64,000 bases of DNA from a bacterium (lineage in GTDB: Bacteria > Armatimonadota > UBA5829). Below, in pieces: positions 47,339 to 56,827 of the stretch (position 1 is its first letter; every line of letters starts with the position of its first letter). A program made the translations under genes and the position numbers. The notes under the pieces were generated by a model. That model was not told the DNA's origin, did no database searches, and was given only the letters and a program-made list of their open reading frames with translations. The stretch spans positions 1-64,000 of the forward strand of contig JAJFVF010000012.1 in NCBI GenBank assembly GCA_021371935.1, in the 5' to 3' direction.

Positions 47339-49666
47339 GTGAATATGAAATCCGCGTCATCGCGAAGAACGGAATCAACTCGCAGTAAGCGCAGCAGACT
47401 GCGATCCATAGTTACTATTTTGCAGGTGATGATTCTGCTTGGGATCAGCGCCTCTGTGGGAATAGCGCTTGGACTGTTTATCAACCTGTCCAATGTTCTG
47501 CCGAAAGTCGGAGACTTCGAAGCGCCGGAAGCGACGATCATCTATTCCAGCGACAATGTCATCCTCGGCAGGATATACCGCGAGGACCGTACCAACGTGC
47601 CGCTCAACGATATCCCCAAAACCCTGCGCAATGCAACCGTAGCAATCGAAGACAAACGGTTTTATCACCACTCCGGGATCGACATGAAAGGTGTAGCGCG
47701 CGCCGTATGGCAGAATGTCCGAGGCCAGAGACTCGCTCAGGGCGGCAGCACCATAACCCAGCAGCTTGCCAGAAACGTCTATCTTACACAGAGAAAGTCC
47801 CTTAACAGAAAAATACAGGAAGCCGTGCTCGCTATCCTCATGGAGCGCAACTTCACTAAAAACAAAATACTTGAACTATATCTCAACCAGGTATACTACG
47901 GCAGCGGAGCGTTCGGTGTGCAGGCTGCCTCACGTGTCTATTTCGGTAAGGACGTGGGCAGGCTCGACCTCGCTCAATGCGCTATGCTGGCCGGTCTGCC
48001 TCAAAAGCCTTCCGGCTATTCACCTCATGAAGACATAGACGCAGCCGTCGGCAGGCGCAACGTCGTCCTGGATGCCATGGCCGAGCAGGGATATATCACT
48101 CCCGAGCAGAGGGACGAAGCCAAGGCCGAAAAACTGTATGTCATAAGGCGAACCAAGGGCCGCAATACATACAAAGCCCCGCATTTTATCGACTACGTAA
48201 CCAAGCAGATGAGAGACAAATACGGCGATGACGTTCTGTTTAAGGGCGGCCTCAGAGTCTATACGACCCTCAACTATAGGATGCAGCAGATTGCCGAGGA
48301 TGCGCTGCGCAACGGTGTGAGAAAACATGAGAAACTACGTCACGTAAGTGAGGGCTGCTTTATTGCGATTGAGCCGGCCACAGGCTATGTGAGAGCCATG
48401 GTCGGCAGTGTGGACCCGGCCAGCCAGTATAATCGATGCGTTCAGGCCAAGCGGCAGCCGGGAAGCGCCTTTAAGGCGTTTGTCTATACCGCTGCACTTG
48501 CGGCTGGAATGAAGCCCTCCGATAGAATTTTGGACGAGTCCGTCTCATATCCTAACGGCACAGGCGGCACATGGAGACCAAAAAACTACGACAACAAATA
48601 TCATGGCTGGGTGACGATGGAGTCGGCTGTCGCAAGGTCGATCAACATACCGGCTATCAAGGTGGCTGAAAAAGTCGGAATCAATAACGTGATCAAATAT
48701 GCCGAGTTGATGGGAATAGCCTCTCACCTGGAGCCTTATCTGTCCACTGCCATCGGCGGCATAGGCGGACTGCGACCTATAGAGATTGCTTCGGCATACG
48801 GAACATTCGCAAACAAAGGCATTCATGTCGACCCATGCTCGATAATCCGTGTGACAAACAGTCGTGGTGAAATTCTTCAGGATTACGTGCCCGAGGGCAA
48901 CAGGGTTATATCCGAGCGAGTTAACTCGGAAATGGACAAGATGCTCAGGGCAGTCGTCACCGGCAGAGGCGGGACAGGCTACGCAGTCAAGAGTATTCGC
49001 GATGCCCGAGGTAAAACCGGCACAACCAACGATGACAGAGATGCATGGTTCATCGGCTATGTGCCGGGCAAACTGGTCGCGGCATGCTGGGTCGGCAACG
49101 ATAACTATGCCCCTATGAGGCACGCATTCGGTGGAGTCGTATGCGCCCCCGTCTGGAAAGAGTTCATGAGCCAGTCTCTGCCCATCTATGACAAGATTCA
49201 TCAGGATGAAAACCAGGCACCCAACAGAGTAAAAATTAGCGACACTGCCAAGGACACTCCAAAACGAGAGCAGACTGCCGCCGATACACATAAAGACGAT
49301 ACTCCAAAAGAGGAGCCATCGCCGGATGTGACTGAAACCGATTCCGATGTCGTCACTGTTAAAATCTGCAATGAGAGCCAGATGCGAGCAACCCGATATT
49401 GCCCGGCAACTCATACTGAAAAGATGCTCCGCGGCACTGAGCCGACTTCATATTGCACTATCCACACACGTGACTGGTATAACGAACATAAGCAGCAGCA
49501 TACGCAGCGAACAAATACATCACCCAATACGCAATACGTCCCGGCAACTGTCTGTAAGGAAACCGGAATGCTGGCAACGAGAAACTGCCCGTCTGTGCGC
49601 AAACTGGTGCCAATTGATGAAGTGCCGACACAGGTGTGTAACGTACACAGCCACCCGAGAGAATAG
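47339..49666 (+). CDS. PBP1A-type bifunctional penicillin-binding protein
   Basis: 775 residues. Class A PBP: builds and cross-links peptidoglycan. A membrane anchor (about 25-50) precedes the GT51 glycosyltransferase (EDKRFYHHSGIDMKGVARAV, GGSTITQQLARN, LELYLNQVYYG). The transpeptidase has Ser376-x-x-Lys379 (GSAFK), a SAVARSIN block and Lys559-Thr-Gly. The last ~110 residues hold two short Cys-containing repeats (ICNESQMRATRYCP and VCKETGMLATRNCP). The GTG at 47339 is 5 bp after gggag; an ATG two codons later is the alternative. First gene of a three-gene envelope operon. Confidence 0.92.
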   Translation: MNMKSASSRRTESTRSKRSRLRSIVTILQVMILLGISASVGIALGLFINLSNVLPKVGDFEAPEATIIYSSDNVILGRIYREDRTNVPLNDIPKTLRNATVAIEDKRFYHHSGIDMKGVARAVWQNVRGQRLAQGGSTITQQLARNVYLTQRKSLNRKIQEAVLAILMERNFTKNKILELYLNQVYYGSGAFGVQAASRVYFGKDVGRLDLAQCAMLAGLPQKPSGYSPHEDIDAAVGRRNVVLDAMAEQGYITPEQRDEAKAEKLYVIRRTKGRNTYKAPHFIDYVTKQMRDKYGDDVLFKGGLRVYTTLNYRMQQIAEDALRNGVRKHEKLRHVSEGCFIAIEPATGYVRAMVGSVDPASQYNRCVQAKRQPGSAFKAFVYTAALAAGMKPSDRILDESVSYPNGTGGTWRPKNYDNKYHGWVTMESAVARSINIPAIKVAEKVGINNVIKYAELMGIASHLEPYLSTAIGGIGGLRPIEIASAYGTFANKGIHVDPCSIIRVTNSRGEILQDYVPEGNRVISERVNSEMDKMLRAVVTGRGGTGYAVKSIRDARGKTGTTNDDRDAWFIGYVPGKLVAACWVGNDNYAPMRHAFGGVVCAPVWKEFMSQSLPIYDKIHQDENQAPNRVKISDTAKDTPKREQTAADTHKDDTPKEEPSPDVTETDSDVVTVKICNESQMRATRYCPATHTEKMLRGTEPTSYCTIHTRDWYNEHKQQHTQRTNTSPNTQYVPATVCKETGMLATRNCPSVRKLVPIDEVPTQVCNVHSHPRE

Positions 49667-49682
49667 GGGCATGTGAGTCGTA

Positions 49683-51524
49683 ATGGTAAGTAGATCCGAA
49701 GACCGCAAACTCCAACTCGCGAGAATAAATACATTCGCTGTAATTGCGGTTGTCCTTTTCCTAATCTTGATTGCGCGGCTGTGGTATTTGCAGATCGCAC
49801 TCGGCAATGAGCTGATGAGAGCATCCGAAGCAAACCGCATCAAGCTCCTGCGCACGCGCGCCCCTAGAGGGACCGTGCTCGACCGAAAAGGCCGGGTGCT
49901 TGCCACAAGCCGTCCACAGTTTGTGGTGTTGGCGACGCCGGATGTCCTCAAAAAAGACAAGCATGCAATAAACACCCTATGCGGTATCCTTGCCATTACC
50001 CCAGTGGAGCTTGAAGACAGGCTCCAAATGAGCATGAGAAAAGGTGAAGCAAGACCCGGCTCACCCGTCAGAGTCGAGGTCGATGTCCCGCTGGCCACCG
50101 TTGCACGTATCGGTGAGATGAGGATGGATTTGCCGGGTGTGAGCGTCGAACTCGACAATCTCAGAAACTATCCCGACGGCGAGGCGGTGGCTCATGTGAT
50201 GGGTTACCTCGGTGAGATAAGCGAGGAACGGCTCGCCCAGACGAAAAAAGAGAATAAAGACTATAGGCCGGGCGATTATGTAGGCAAGTCCGGCATAGAA
50301 CGGGAGTATGAAGACCTGCTCCGAGGCCAAGACGGCGGTAAACAAATCGAAGTCAATGCCATGGGTCGGGCAGTCAGAATATTAGGTGAGAAACGCTCGA
50401 CACCTGGAAAGACTCTCAAACTTACAATCGACAGAGACCTTCAAATCGCCGCTGAACGATCACTCGGCAAACAGACCGGCGCAGTCGTGGCTATCAGTCC
50501 TAAAACAGGTGCCGTGCTGGCTATGGTCAGCAAACCTTCGTTTGACCCCAATATCTTCGTCAAAAGAATAAAACGCAGCGATTGGGACAGAATAACCCGT
50601 GAGCGAGCACTACAGAACAGAAGTGTATATAATGTCTATCCGCCAGGCTCCACATTCAAACCGATTATGGCGATTGCCGGGCTGGTATATCATCAGTGCA
50701 ACAAAAACACCACGGTCAGCTGCCCAGGATCTTTTCACTTCGGGCGTACATTCCGCTGCTGGAAAGTCCACGGCCGGGGTGTGACGTTCACCAGGGCTAT
50801 TGCTGAGTCGTGTGATGTCTGGTTCTACAAACTGGCTCTGCGACTTGGCATCGACCGAATGGCAAAAGTTGCCAAACAGTTCGGTATCAGCCAGGCAACC
50901 GGCATCGATCTGCCGTATGAAAGCCGTTACGAAGACAATCACGTGGGCACAATGCCTTCCACCGCCTGGAAGAAAAAACGTTTTAAGAACCATCCGGAAC
51001 AGCAGAAATGGTATCCCGGCGAAACTCCGAGCTGCGGAATAGGCCAGGGATATGTCGAGACCAGCCCACTTCAGATGGCTGTGGCAATTGCGGCAGTTGC
51101 AAACAAAGGCAAGGTCTACAGGCCTTATCTGCTGGATGAAGTATTGGACCGCAACGGCAAAGTGACAATGCGCACAAAACCGTATATTAAACGCCGTGTC
51201 GATGCTTCTGATGAGGATTTTGAACTGGTCCGGCAGGCAATGCGCGCTACGATTACCCAGGGAACAGGTCGTGTGTGCAATATCCCCGGCATCACTGTCG
51301 CCGGTAAGACCGGGTCGGCTGAAAACAGAGGACCCGCCCACGCATGGTTCGTCTGCTTCGCACCGCTGGAAGACCCTCAGATTGCAGTCGCATGCATAGT
51401 CGAACATGGCCGCCATGGAGCCAGCGCCGCAGCGCCCGTCTGCCGCGCCATCATGGACGTATATTTCGGTAAAAAGAAGATTGGCGAAATTGAAGAGAAG
51501 AAAGTCTCAGTCAGCGGAGACTGA
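49683..51524 (+). CDS. mrdA: Penicillin-binding protein 2 (elongation transpeptidase)
   Basis: 613 residues, class B PBP of the Rod elongasome. One membrane anchor (about 17-37), then the pedestal with RTRAPRGTVLDRKGRVLATS, and the transpeptidase domain: Ser323-TFK (PPGSTFKP), SCDVWFYKLA, and Lys542-Thr-Gly (AGKTGSAENR). It follows PBP1A after 16 bp. mreB/mreC/rodA are not in the window. Confidence 0.93.
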   Translation: MVSRSEDRKLQLARINTFAVIAVVLFLILIARLWYLQIALGNELMRASEANRIKLLRTRAPRGTVLDRKGRVLATSRPQFVVLATPDVLKKDKHAINTLCGILAITPVELEDRLQMSMRKGEARPGSPVRVEVDVPLATVARIGEMRMDLPGVSVELDNLRNYPDGEAVAHVMGYLGEISEERLAQTKKENKDYRPGDYVGKSGIEREYEDLLRGQDGGKQIEVNAMGRAVRILGEKRSTPGKTLKLTIDRDLQIAAERSLGKQTGAVVAISPKTGAVLAMVSKPSFDPNIFVKRIKRSDWDRITRERALQNRSVYNVYPPGSTFKPIMAIAGLVYHQCNKNTTVSCPGSFHFGRTFRCWKVHGRGVTFTRAIAESCDVWFYKLALRLGIDRMAKVAKQFGISQATGIDLPYESRYEDNHVGTMPSTAWKKKRFKNHPEQQKWYPGETPSCGIGQGYVETSPLQMAVAIAAVANKGKVYRPYLLDEVLDRNGKVTMRTKPYIKRRVDASDEDFELVRQAMRATITQGTGRVCNIPGITVAGKTGSAENRGPAHAWFVCFAPLEDPQIAVACIVEHGRHGASAAAPVCRAIMDVYFGKKKIGEIEEKKVSVSGD

Positions 51525-51583
51525 GTTGATTTGATATTTAGTATATTGTATTTTATATTTGGCTATATGCGAGGAGCCTGACT

Positions 51584-53809
51584 ATAAGGATACCGATTAT
51601 AATCATACTTGCGCTTGCACTCTGCACCAGCGTCATGGCTGCTGACCAGACTGAAGGGCGTGTGGTGCTCGTTGTTGCGGGCGGCATAAGCATTAGGGAT
51701 ATTGCCGATCCTGCTTTCCCGCACCTGTGGGACCTGATGCACAGCGGGTCAGCTGCGCTTATGAACGTGCGCACAGGCAGAGCCAGTAAAGATATCGATC
51801 CGGTAGACAAACCCGGCATGGAACCCGGCTGCGTGAGCCTGGGTGCAGGCACGCTGGCCGTGGCTGGAGCGGAAACTCGCCGTGCAGCCGGTGTGGACTG
51901 CCTGATAAATGGCGTTCGCGCGGGCAGCATATATAAATCGAGGACCGCGCTCGACTATGGGGATGCTCGGATAGTCCACACTGAAATCGGCAAGATACTG
52001 CGAGCCAATGAAGAGGCGTCTTACAGGGCGCACCCAGGCGTTATCGGCTCGGCTTTGCATGAGGCTGGGATAAAGACCGCCGTGATCGGAAACTCGGACA
52101 TTCCAGGCCAAATGCACCACGAGGCCGTAGCGATTGCAATGGACAAAAATGGCATTGTCGACCTCGGCAATATCGACTTACCAAGTCTGGCTCTGGTCGA
52201 CTCGGACTCACCATACGGCATTCGAACCGACCAGGCAGCTCTGATGAGTGAGTTCGACCAGGCAGCGAACAGATGCAGATTTATCGTGATAGACGTCGGA
52301 GACACATCCCGCGCAGATATATATGCCGACTCTTGCACGAATGAGCAGGCAGCCATGTTAAGACGTCAGTCAGTACACCATCTGGACGATTTCATATCGA
52401 AACTGACTGCAAAACTCGATTTCAATAAAGACGTTCTGATTGTGCTCTCACCCAACTCGCGCAGTTTCAGCGATATCGATGAAGAAAAACTGGCACCCGT
52501 AATCGTTAAAGGACCAGGCTTTGGAGTCGGCACACTGACCTCGCCGTCAACGCGCCGACCAGGGCTCATTACGATCAGCGATGTAGCCCCGACGATCATC
52601 TCACTTCTCAGAGTCGAACCTGAGCAGCCGATGGGTGGGCGGCCGTTCAAATTTGTGAAGCAGAACAATAATATCAGTAAGCTCCTTCAGTTGAACCTGG
52701 ATGCGGCCAAGCAGGACCAAAGGCAGCCTGCTATGCGCGTAGGAAGTATAGTTCAGTCCGTGGCAGTGATCCTGGTGACGCTTGCAGTTGTCCTCGGAGT
52801 GTCGCGTCCGGTAAAAAAGCTTGCCGCATGGGTCGCCTTGGTGCCACTTGCTATCCCAATTGCTATGCTCTATCTGCCGCTTGTCTATTCCGGCGGACTG
52901 GTCGGCACAATAATATGGCTGATCGTCATCACAGCAGCAATTGTGCTCGTATGCTCCATGCTCTTCCGTAATCCGGTAAGGGCAATGGGATGGCTGTGCG
53001 GAATTGTTGTCGTGAGTCTGATGGTCGATCTGGTGCGGGGAGCGCCTCTTATCAAATCGTCAGTCGCCGGATACGGCATGATTGAGGGCGCGCGGTATTA
53101 CGGCATCGGAAATGAACTTATGGGAACCATGCTAGGTTCATCGATCATCGGCATGGGGATTGTGCTTGCCGCATGGAATGCTCAGGCGTGGAAAAAATGG
53201 ATGGCCGCAATTATTGTATATGTGCTGGTGCTTGTCTTTATTGGAGCGCCGAACCTGGGCGTAAACCTTGGCGGAGCGCTTGCTGCAGCACTTGCGCTCT
53301 GTGCAACACTGCTTGCACGGCGCGGCAAATGGCCGGGTTGGCGCACATTCGTTGTTGCATTACTGGTAGTATTTATTGCGTTTGGTGCGCTATTCGGACC
53401 CGACTTGCTGCGCGGTGGAGCTTCACAGTCACATGTCGGCCGTGCACTCAGCGCATCGGGCAGTGGGAGCGATATTCTTTGGATCGCCGAGCGCAAGATG
53501 GCGCTAAACTTCATGCTGCTGGCAACAAGCGTGTGGAGCAGACTGCTTGCACTGAGTCTGATCGGATATCTACTTGCGCTGTGGCAAGTCAGCCGCAAAG
53601 CGCTGGAAATTTTCCCGAGGGATGAAAAAGCCGCAATGGTCGGGACTTTCATAGGCATATGTGGAGCATTTGCATTTAATGATTCGGGTGTTCTCGCTGC
53701 AGCAACGTGCGCTGTGGTACTATGGATGCTGCCCGCCGTTCGTCTGCTTAGCCTTGAACAAACAAAAGGGCCGAGAGATATCTCCCGGCCCGAAGCAACG
53801 AATCAGTAA
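51584..53809 (+). CDS. Unknown polytopic membrane protein with alkaline-phosphatase-like extracytoplasmic domain
   Basis: About 741 residues. The first ~340 residues of the mature part look like an alkaline-phosphatase-superfamily domain: ALMNVRTGRASK, GCVSLGAGTLAV, HRAHPG-like segments, LAPVIVKGPGFGVG, STRRPGLITISDVAPTI. Several expected metal-site acids are missing (VVAGGIS where VVDG is usual), so catalysis is uncertain. Then about a dozen transmembrane helices follow. The ATG at 51635 would leave out a signal-like peptide RIPIIIILALALCTSVMA, in frame from an ATA at 51584 that is 7 bp after gaggag. Third gene of the PBP operon; its role is probably in wall or lipid-carrier metabolism, by location only. 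Confidence 0.7.
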   Translation: MRIPIIIILALALCTSVMAADQTEGRVVLVVAGGISIRDIADPAFPHLWDLMHSGSAALMNVRTGRASKDIDPVDKPGMEPGCVSLGAGTLAVAGAETRRAAGVDCLINGVRAGSIYKSRTALDYGDARIVHTEIGKILRANEEASYRAHPGVIGSALHEAGIKTAVIGNSDIPGQMHHEAVAIAMDKNGIVDLGNIDLPSLALVDSDSPYGIRTDQAALMSEFDQAANRCRFIVIDVGDTSRADIYADSCTNEQAAMLRRQSVHHLDDFISKLTAKLDFNKDVLIVLSPNSRSFSDIDEEKLAPVIVKGPGFGVGTLTSPSTRRPGLITISDVAPTIISLLRVEPEQPMGGRPFKFVKQNNNISKLLQLNLDAAKQDQRQPAMRVGSIVQSVAVILVTLAVVLGVSRPVKKLAAWVALVPLAIPIAMLYLPLVYSGGLVGTIIWLIVITAAIVLVCSMLFRNPVRAMGWLCGIVVVSLMVDLVRGAPLIKSSVAGYGMIEGARYYGIGNELMGTMLGSSIIGMGIVLAAWNAQAWKKWMAAIIVYVLVLVFIGAPNLGVNLGGALAAALALCATLLARRGKWPGWRTFVVALLVVFIAFGALFGPDLLRGGASQSHVGRALSASGSGSDILWIAERKMALNFMLLATSVWSRLLALSLIGYLLALWQVSRKALEIFPRDEKAAMVGTFIGICGAFAFNDSGVLAAATCAVVLWMLPAVRLLSLEQTKGPRDISRPEATNQ
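53768..53791. other. Long palindrome inside the gene end
   Basis: A near-perfect 24-nt palindrome, gggccg-a-gagatatctc-c-cggccc, lies in the last codons of the polytopic protein gene and close to the convergent stop at 53803. It may act as a bidirectional terminator despite being coding. Confidence 0.45.
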
Positions 53810-54603
53810 TTGGGTCTTAACGCCGGCAGGGTGATCATGGTAGAGGGCCCTGCCCCGGCACATTTGCCCGGCACTTGATATTGAGCAAATTTGCTCATAT
53901 TCTTCTCTTGGATGCTTGCGCTGTAAATACTCTGCCTCGGGAATGGATAGCATGTAAAATTGAACGCTACACTATACGGCACTCCCTGCATCACCGCAAT
54001 CTCCTCATATAGCACACCCCGCCTGATGTCCATAAGCGTATGGCCGATGGGGTAACCGGTCTCCATCGCTATATTTGTTGCAAGGGCGACGTCCATCCAG
54101 TCATAACCCATCGCATAATACCTGAACACCTCCGCACGCGTCAGCAGCACGTTGCCTGTCTTGTTATAAATAGCATAACAGGCGCATGGACCCGCACCGA
54201 CTGTCTCAGACGGGCAGAGACATTTGTCTGCTATCGCAATCATGTCCGCCAGGCAGACATTATACTTGGCCGCTACGCTGTTCCAGTCTTTGCACTCGCA
54301 GTAACTCGCCAGCACGTCGCTGACTGAAACACAAGCCTTTTTGGCAATGGCCGCTGCTATGGCTATGTCCTTGTCACTGTAGCCTTGATTGCGCAGGTCA
54401 CACAGCTGCTGTTGAGTCAGACCGAAAGTGCACATCAGACAATTGTCAACCGATTGCACCTGCGCTGACGACGGACAAACGGCGCATGGGTTGCTGGGAC
54501 ATGTCACAGTCGGGCAAGTATTGCTCGGACAACATGAGTCGGCTGCTAAGACGCCAGCCGCACAAGCGAGAGTCAGGGCGCAAACCATTACGAAAAGTCG
54601 CAT
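53803..54603 (-). CDS. Secreted cysteine-rich protein with two ~60-residue repeats
   Basis: 266 residues, not recognised. A signal peptide (about 1-20) ends in VLAAD, followed by a Cys/Pro/Ser run (CCPSNTCPTVTCPSNPC). Two repeats then align: LTQQQLCDLRNQGYSDKDIA to the VAAKYNV region, and LTRAEVFRYYAMGYDWMDVA to the IAVMQGV region, each with GY, D-A/I-A and IA positions conserved. About 19 Cys remain in the mature protein, mostly in the first half, suggesting disulfides or metal binding outside the cell. It overlaps the end of the polytopic gene by 7 bp, tail to tail. Confidence 0.65.
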   Translation of the reverse strand: MRLFVMVCALTLACAAGVLAADSCCPSNTCPTVTCPSNPCAVCPSSAQVQSVDNCLMCTFGLTQQQLCDLRNQGYSDKDIAIAAAIAKKACVSVSDVLASYCECKDWNSVAAKYNVCLADMIAIADKCLCPSETVGAGPCACYAIYNKTGNVLLTRAEVFRYYAMGYDWMDVALATNIAMETGYPIGHTLMDIRRGVLYEEIAVMQGVPYSVAFNFTCYPFPRQSIYSASIQEKNMSKFAQYQVPGKCAGAGPSTMITLPALRPNY

Positions 54604-54655
54604 CTCGGTGCCTCCTTATGAATAACTGAATATCGGGCATAGTCGGCGAATGAGG

Positions 54656-54695
54656 CTCCGAGAGCATTATTCACGATCTTCGTGAATAATGCGGG
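54656..54695 (+). mobile_element. Partial double-hairpin element, copy A5
   Basis: Only the linker ctccgagag and the second hairpin cattattcacg / cgtgaataatg with cggg are present; the first hairpin is lost. Followed by CCAA. A decayed copy. Confidence 0.8.
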
Positions 54696-54826
54696 CCAAG
54701 CCTCTCGCACTGCGTACCCTCGCTTTTGTTACCCAGTGCCACTTTTGTGCAAACCTGTTGACAATGTGGCGACAAAGCGTTTACATAAATCAGCCAAATG
54801 GCTCGGCAGGAGCCTCGCCCTCCCAG

Positions 54827-54897
54827 CCCGGATTATGTGCGAAGTGCATAATCCGGGTCTCCGAGAGCATTATTCACGTCCCTCGTGAATAGTGGGG
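54827..54897 (+). mobile_element. Double-hairpin MITE-like element, copy A6
   Basis: 71 bp (one base lost at the end). Flanked by an exact CCAG duplication (54823-54826 and 54898-54901). Confidence 0.9.
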
Positions 54898-54981
54898 CCA
54901 GCACCCCTGTCGTGCCGAATGCTGCCGAATTACTGGGGAAATGTTATAGCTCTCAGAGGCTTTTTAACTTCGTTTGGGGAA

Positions 54982-56100
54982 TTACTTGGCCACTCTCTTC
55001 AGCAGCACAACGCCTGCCCCAAGACCAAGCACATTGGCCGTAAATGCACCCACAAACGGCGCCATATCGCCCTGGACGGCCAGTGATGACGTGTAGCGCC
55101 ATATGAGCCAGTATATGAGGATAAGCAGCAGACTGAGGCCGAAGCCCACAGACGAACTGCTTCTGCTGGGTCTGATGCCCAAGGGAGCTGCCAGAAGGGC
55201 AAATATCAGGCTGGAAATAGGCAGGGCGAGTTTGTTCCAGCGCTCGACGTCCAGATCGTTGATCTTCTCCTGTGGTCTGTCTGGATGAGCCCTGACATAT
55301 TTTATAAATTGAGAAAGCTCCACAAAACTCATCTGCTCAGGATCCTTCTGATAGAGCGCAAACTGGTCGGGAGTCTTCTCGATCTTGATCTCGCGGGTCT
55401 GGGACTTCTGGAAGTTCCAGAGGTCGGGGTGATCCGTGCCAAGGCCTATCTGCAGATAGCCGTCATAGAGCAGCCATTTATACTTATTATCAGGGTTGTT
55501 GTCGATCCCCGCCCATACGGCATGATCGGCATATATGAGAATCGAAGGACGGCCTTCGCTGTCACTCTGGACGACAGTAACCTTTTTGAGCGTACGGCTC
55601 TTTGTATCCATTCCGCCGCCGACCCTGATGAGCGACCTCGTGCCCTCATCTACCAGGCTGAACGGCTGATCCGAAGGCATTTCCTGCTTGAATACCTCCG
55701 CCTGAAGTTCCTTGTTCCTCATATTGGCATACGGAGCAACGGCTTCGTTGAGCAGTATGGAACCGCCGCTGACCAACAGACCCAGCGTGATGACCGGCAC
55801 CACCAGTCGATATAAACTAATGCCGCCTGCAAATATGGCTATGACCTCGCTGTCGCTGGATAGTCGGCCAATGCCCAACAGCACGGCAAGCAGTGTCGCC
55901 ATGGGCAAAGTGATGACCACTATCTGAGGCAGAATCAGAACCACGATCTCTATCGCGGTGAGAAGAGGCATGCCGTTCATGACCCAGGTGGTGAGTTTGA
56001 GCAGATATGATCCGCTGAAGAAGACACCTGTAAATGCGATTACGCCGAATGCGAACGGACCGAGCAGTTCGCGCCAGATAAGTCTGTCCAATAGCTTCAT
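54982..56100 (-). CDS. LptF/LptG family LPS export permease
   Basis: About 372 residues. Six transmembrane helices around a large periplasmic beta-jellyroll, the YjgP/YjgQ architecture: LDRLIWRELLGPFAFG start, TLPMATLLAVLLGIGRLSSDSEVIA, and C-terminal LALPISSLIFALLAAPLGIRPSRSSSSVGFG. With LptB it extracts lipopolysaccharide from the inner membrane. Only one such gene is present here; relatives use LptF-LptG pairs. The ATG at 56100 follows gagg at 5 bp. Last gene of the lptC-lptA-lptB-lptF/G cluster. Confidence 0.9.
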   Translation of the reverse strand: MKLLDRLIWRELLGPFAFGVIAFTGVFFSGSYLLKLTTWVMNGMPLLTAIEIVVLILPQIVVITLPMATLLAVLLGIGRLSSDSEVIAIFAGGISLYRLVVPVITLGLLVSGGSILLNEAVAPYANMRNKELQAEVFKQEMPSDQPFSLVDEGTRSLIRVGGGMDTKSRTLKKVTVVQSDSEGRPSILIYADHAVWAGIDNNPDNKYKWLLYDGYLQIGLGTDHPDLWNFQKSQTREIKIEKTPDQFALYQKDPEQMSFVELSQFIKYVRAHPDRPQEKINDLDVERWNKLALPISSLIFALLAAPLGIRPSRSSSSVGFGLSLLLILIYWLIWRYTSSLAVQGDMAPFVGAFTANVLGLGAGVVLLKRVAK

Positions 56101-56107
56101 GCAGGCC

Positions 56108-56827
56108 TCACATCTCGAACCGGTCGCCAAGGTAGAACTTGCGGGCGATGGGGTCGTTAGGCAAATCGGCTGAAGCTCCAGCGGTCTTTATCTCGCCCTC
56201 GGACATTATATAGGCGCGGTCGGTGATGGCGAGGGTCTCACGCACGTTGTGGTCAGTAATTACTATGCCGATACCCTTGTCCTTGAGGTGACGGACAATA
56301 TCCTGGATATCGCCGATTGCAATCGGGTCGACGCCCGTGAACGGCTCGTCCAGCAAAATGAACCTCGGATCGGTGGCGAGGGCGCGGGCTATCTCCACCC
56401 GTCTGCGCTCACCGCCGGATAAGACCTGGCCTTTGCTGTTGCGCACATGCGTCAGGCCGAACTCATTCAGTAGCTGGTCTGTGCGAACCAATCTCTCCTT
56501 CTTGCTGACGCCATGCATCTCCAGCACCAACAGGATGTTCTCCGCCACAGTAAGCTTTCTGAATACAGATGGCTCCTGCGCAAGATAACCCAAACCCAGA
56601 CGCGCGCGCATAAACATGGGCTTGTTTGTTATGTCCTTATCGTCAAGGGTCACCTTTCCCTCGTCGGGCTTGACCAAGCCGACCATCATATAAAAAGTAG
56701 TCGTCTTACCCGCACCGTTCGGACCCAGCAGGCCGACAGTCTCGCCTGTGGACATGGACAGACTGACATCGCTGACCACACGGCGTCCCTTGTATATCTT
56801 GACCAGGTTATGTGCTTGGAGCTTCAC
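56108..56827 (-). CDS. lptB: LPS export ABC transporter ATP-binding protein LptB
   Basis: 239 residues. ATPase that drives Lpt transport. [11 protein letters not shown] (Walker A), [18 protein letters not shown] (the LptB Q-loop form), [15 protein letters not shown] (signature), [15 protein letters not shown] (Walker B) and [10 protein letters not shown] are intact. Its ATG overlaps the lptA stop by 4 bp and it ends 7 bp before the permease start. Confidence 0.96.
   Translation of the reverse strand: MKLQAHNLVKIYKGRRVVSDVSLSMSTGETVGLLGPNGAGKTTTFYMMVGLVKPDEGKVTLDDKDITNKPMFMRARLGLGYLAQEPSVFRKLTVAENILLVLEMHGVSKKERLVRTDQLLNEFGLTHVRNSKGQVLSGGERRRVEIARALATDPRFILLDEPFTGVDPIAIGDIQDIVRHLKDKGIGIVITDHNVRETLAITDRAYIMSEGEIKTAGASADLPNDPIARKFYLGDRFEM

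Larger units (their letters stand above)
54604..54981. other. Intergenic region rich in mobile-repeat remains
   Basis: Between the secreted Cys-rich gene and lptF/G. It holds a partial copy of the double-hairpin element (54656-54695), a second full copy (54827-54897) and, just before it, a ggctcggcaggagcc hairpin repeat (about 54801-54815) of a type scattered in many genomes. Open frames here are chance readings of these repeats. Confidence 0.55.

Noticed and set aside
54682-54892. Open frames ending in IIRVSESIIHV peptides
   Set aside because: The peptide is the translation of the double-hairpin element; the same words appear in the broken GNAT gene.
54656-54897. Possible CRISPR array from two nearby repeats
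   Set aside because: The repeats are the two-hairpin mobile element at irregular spacing, without repeated spacers, and no cas gene is nearby.
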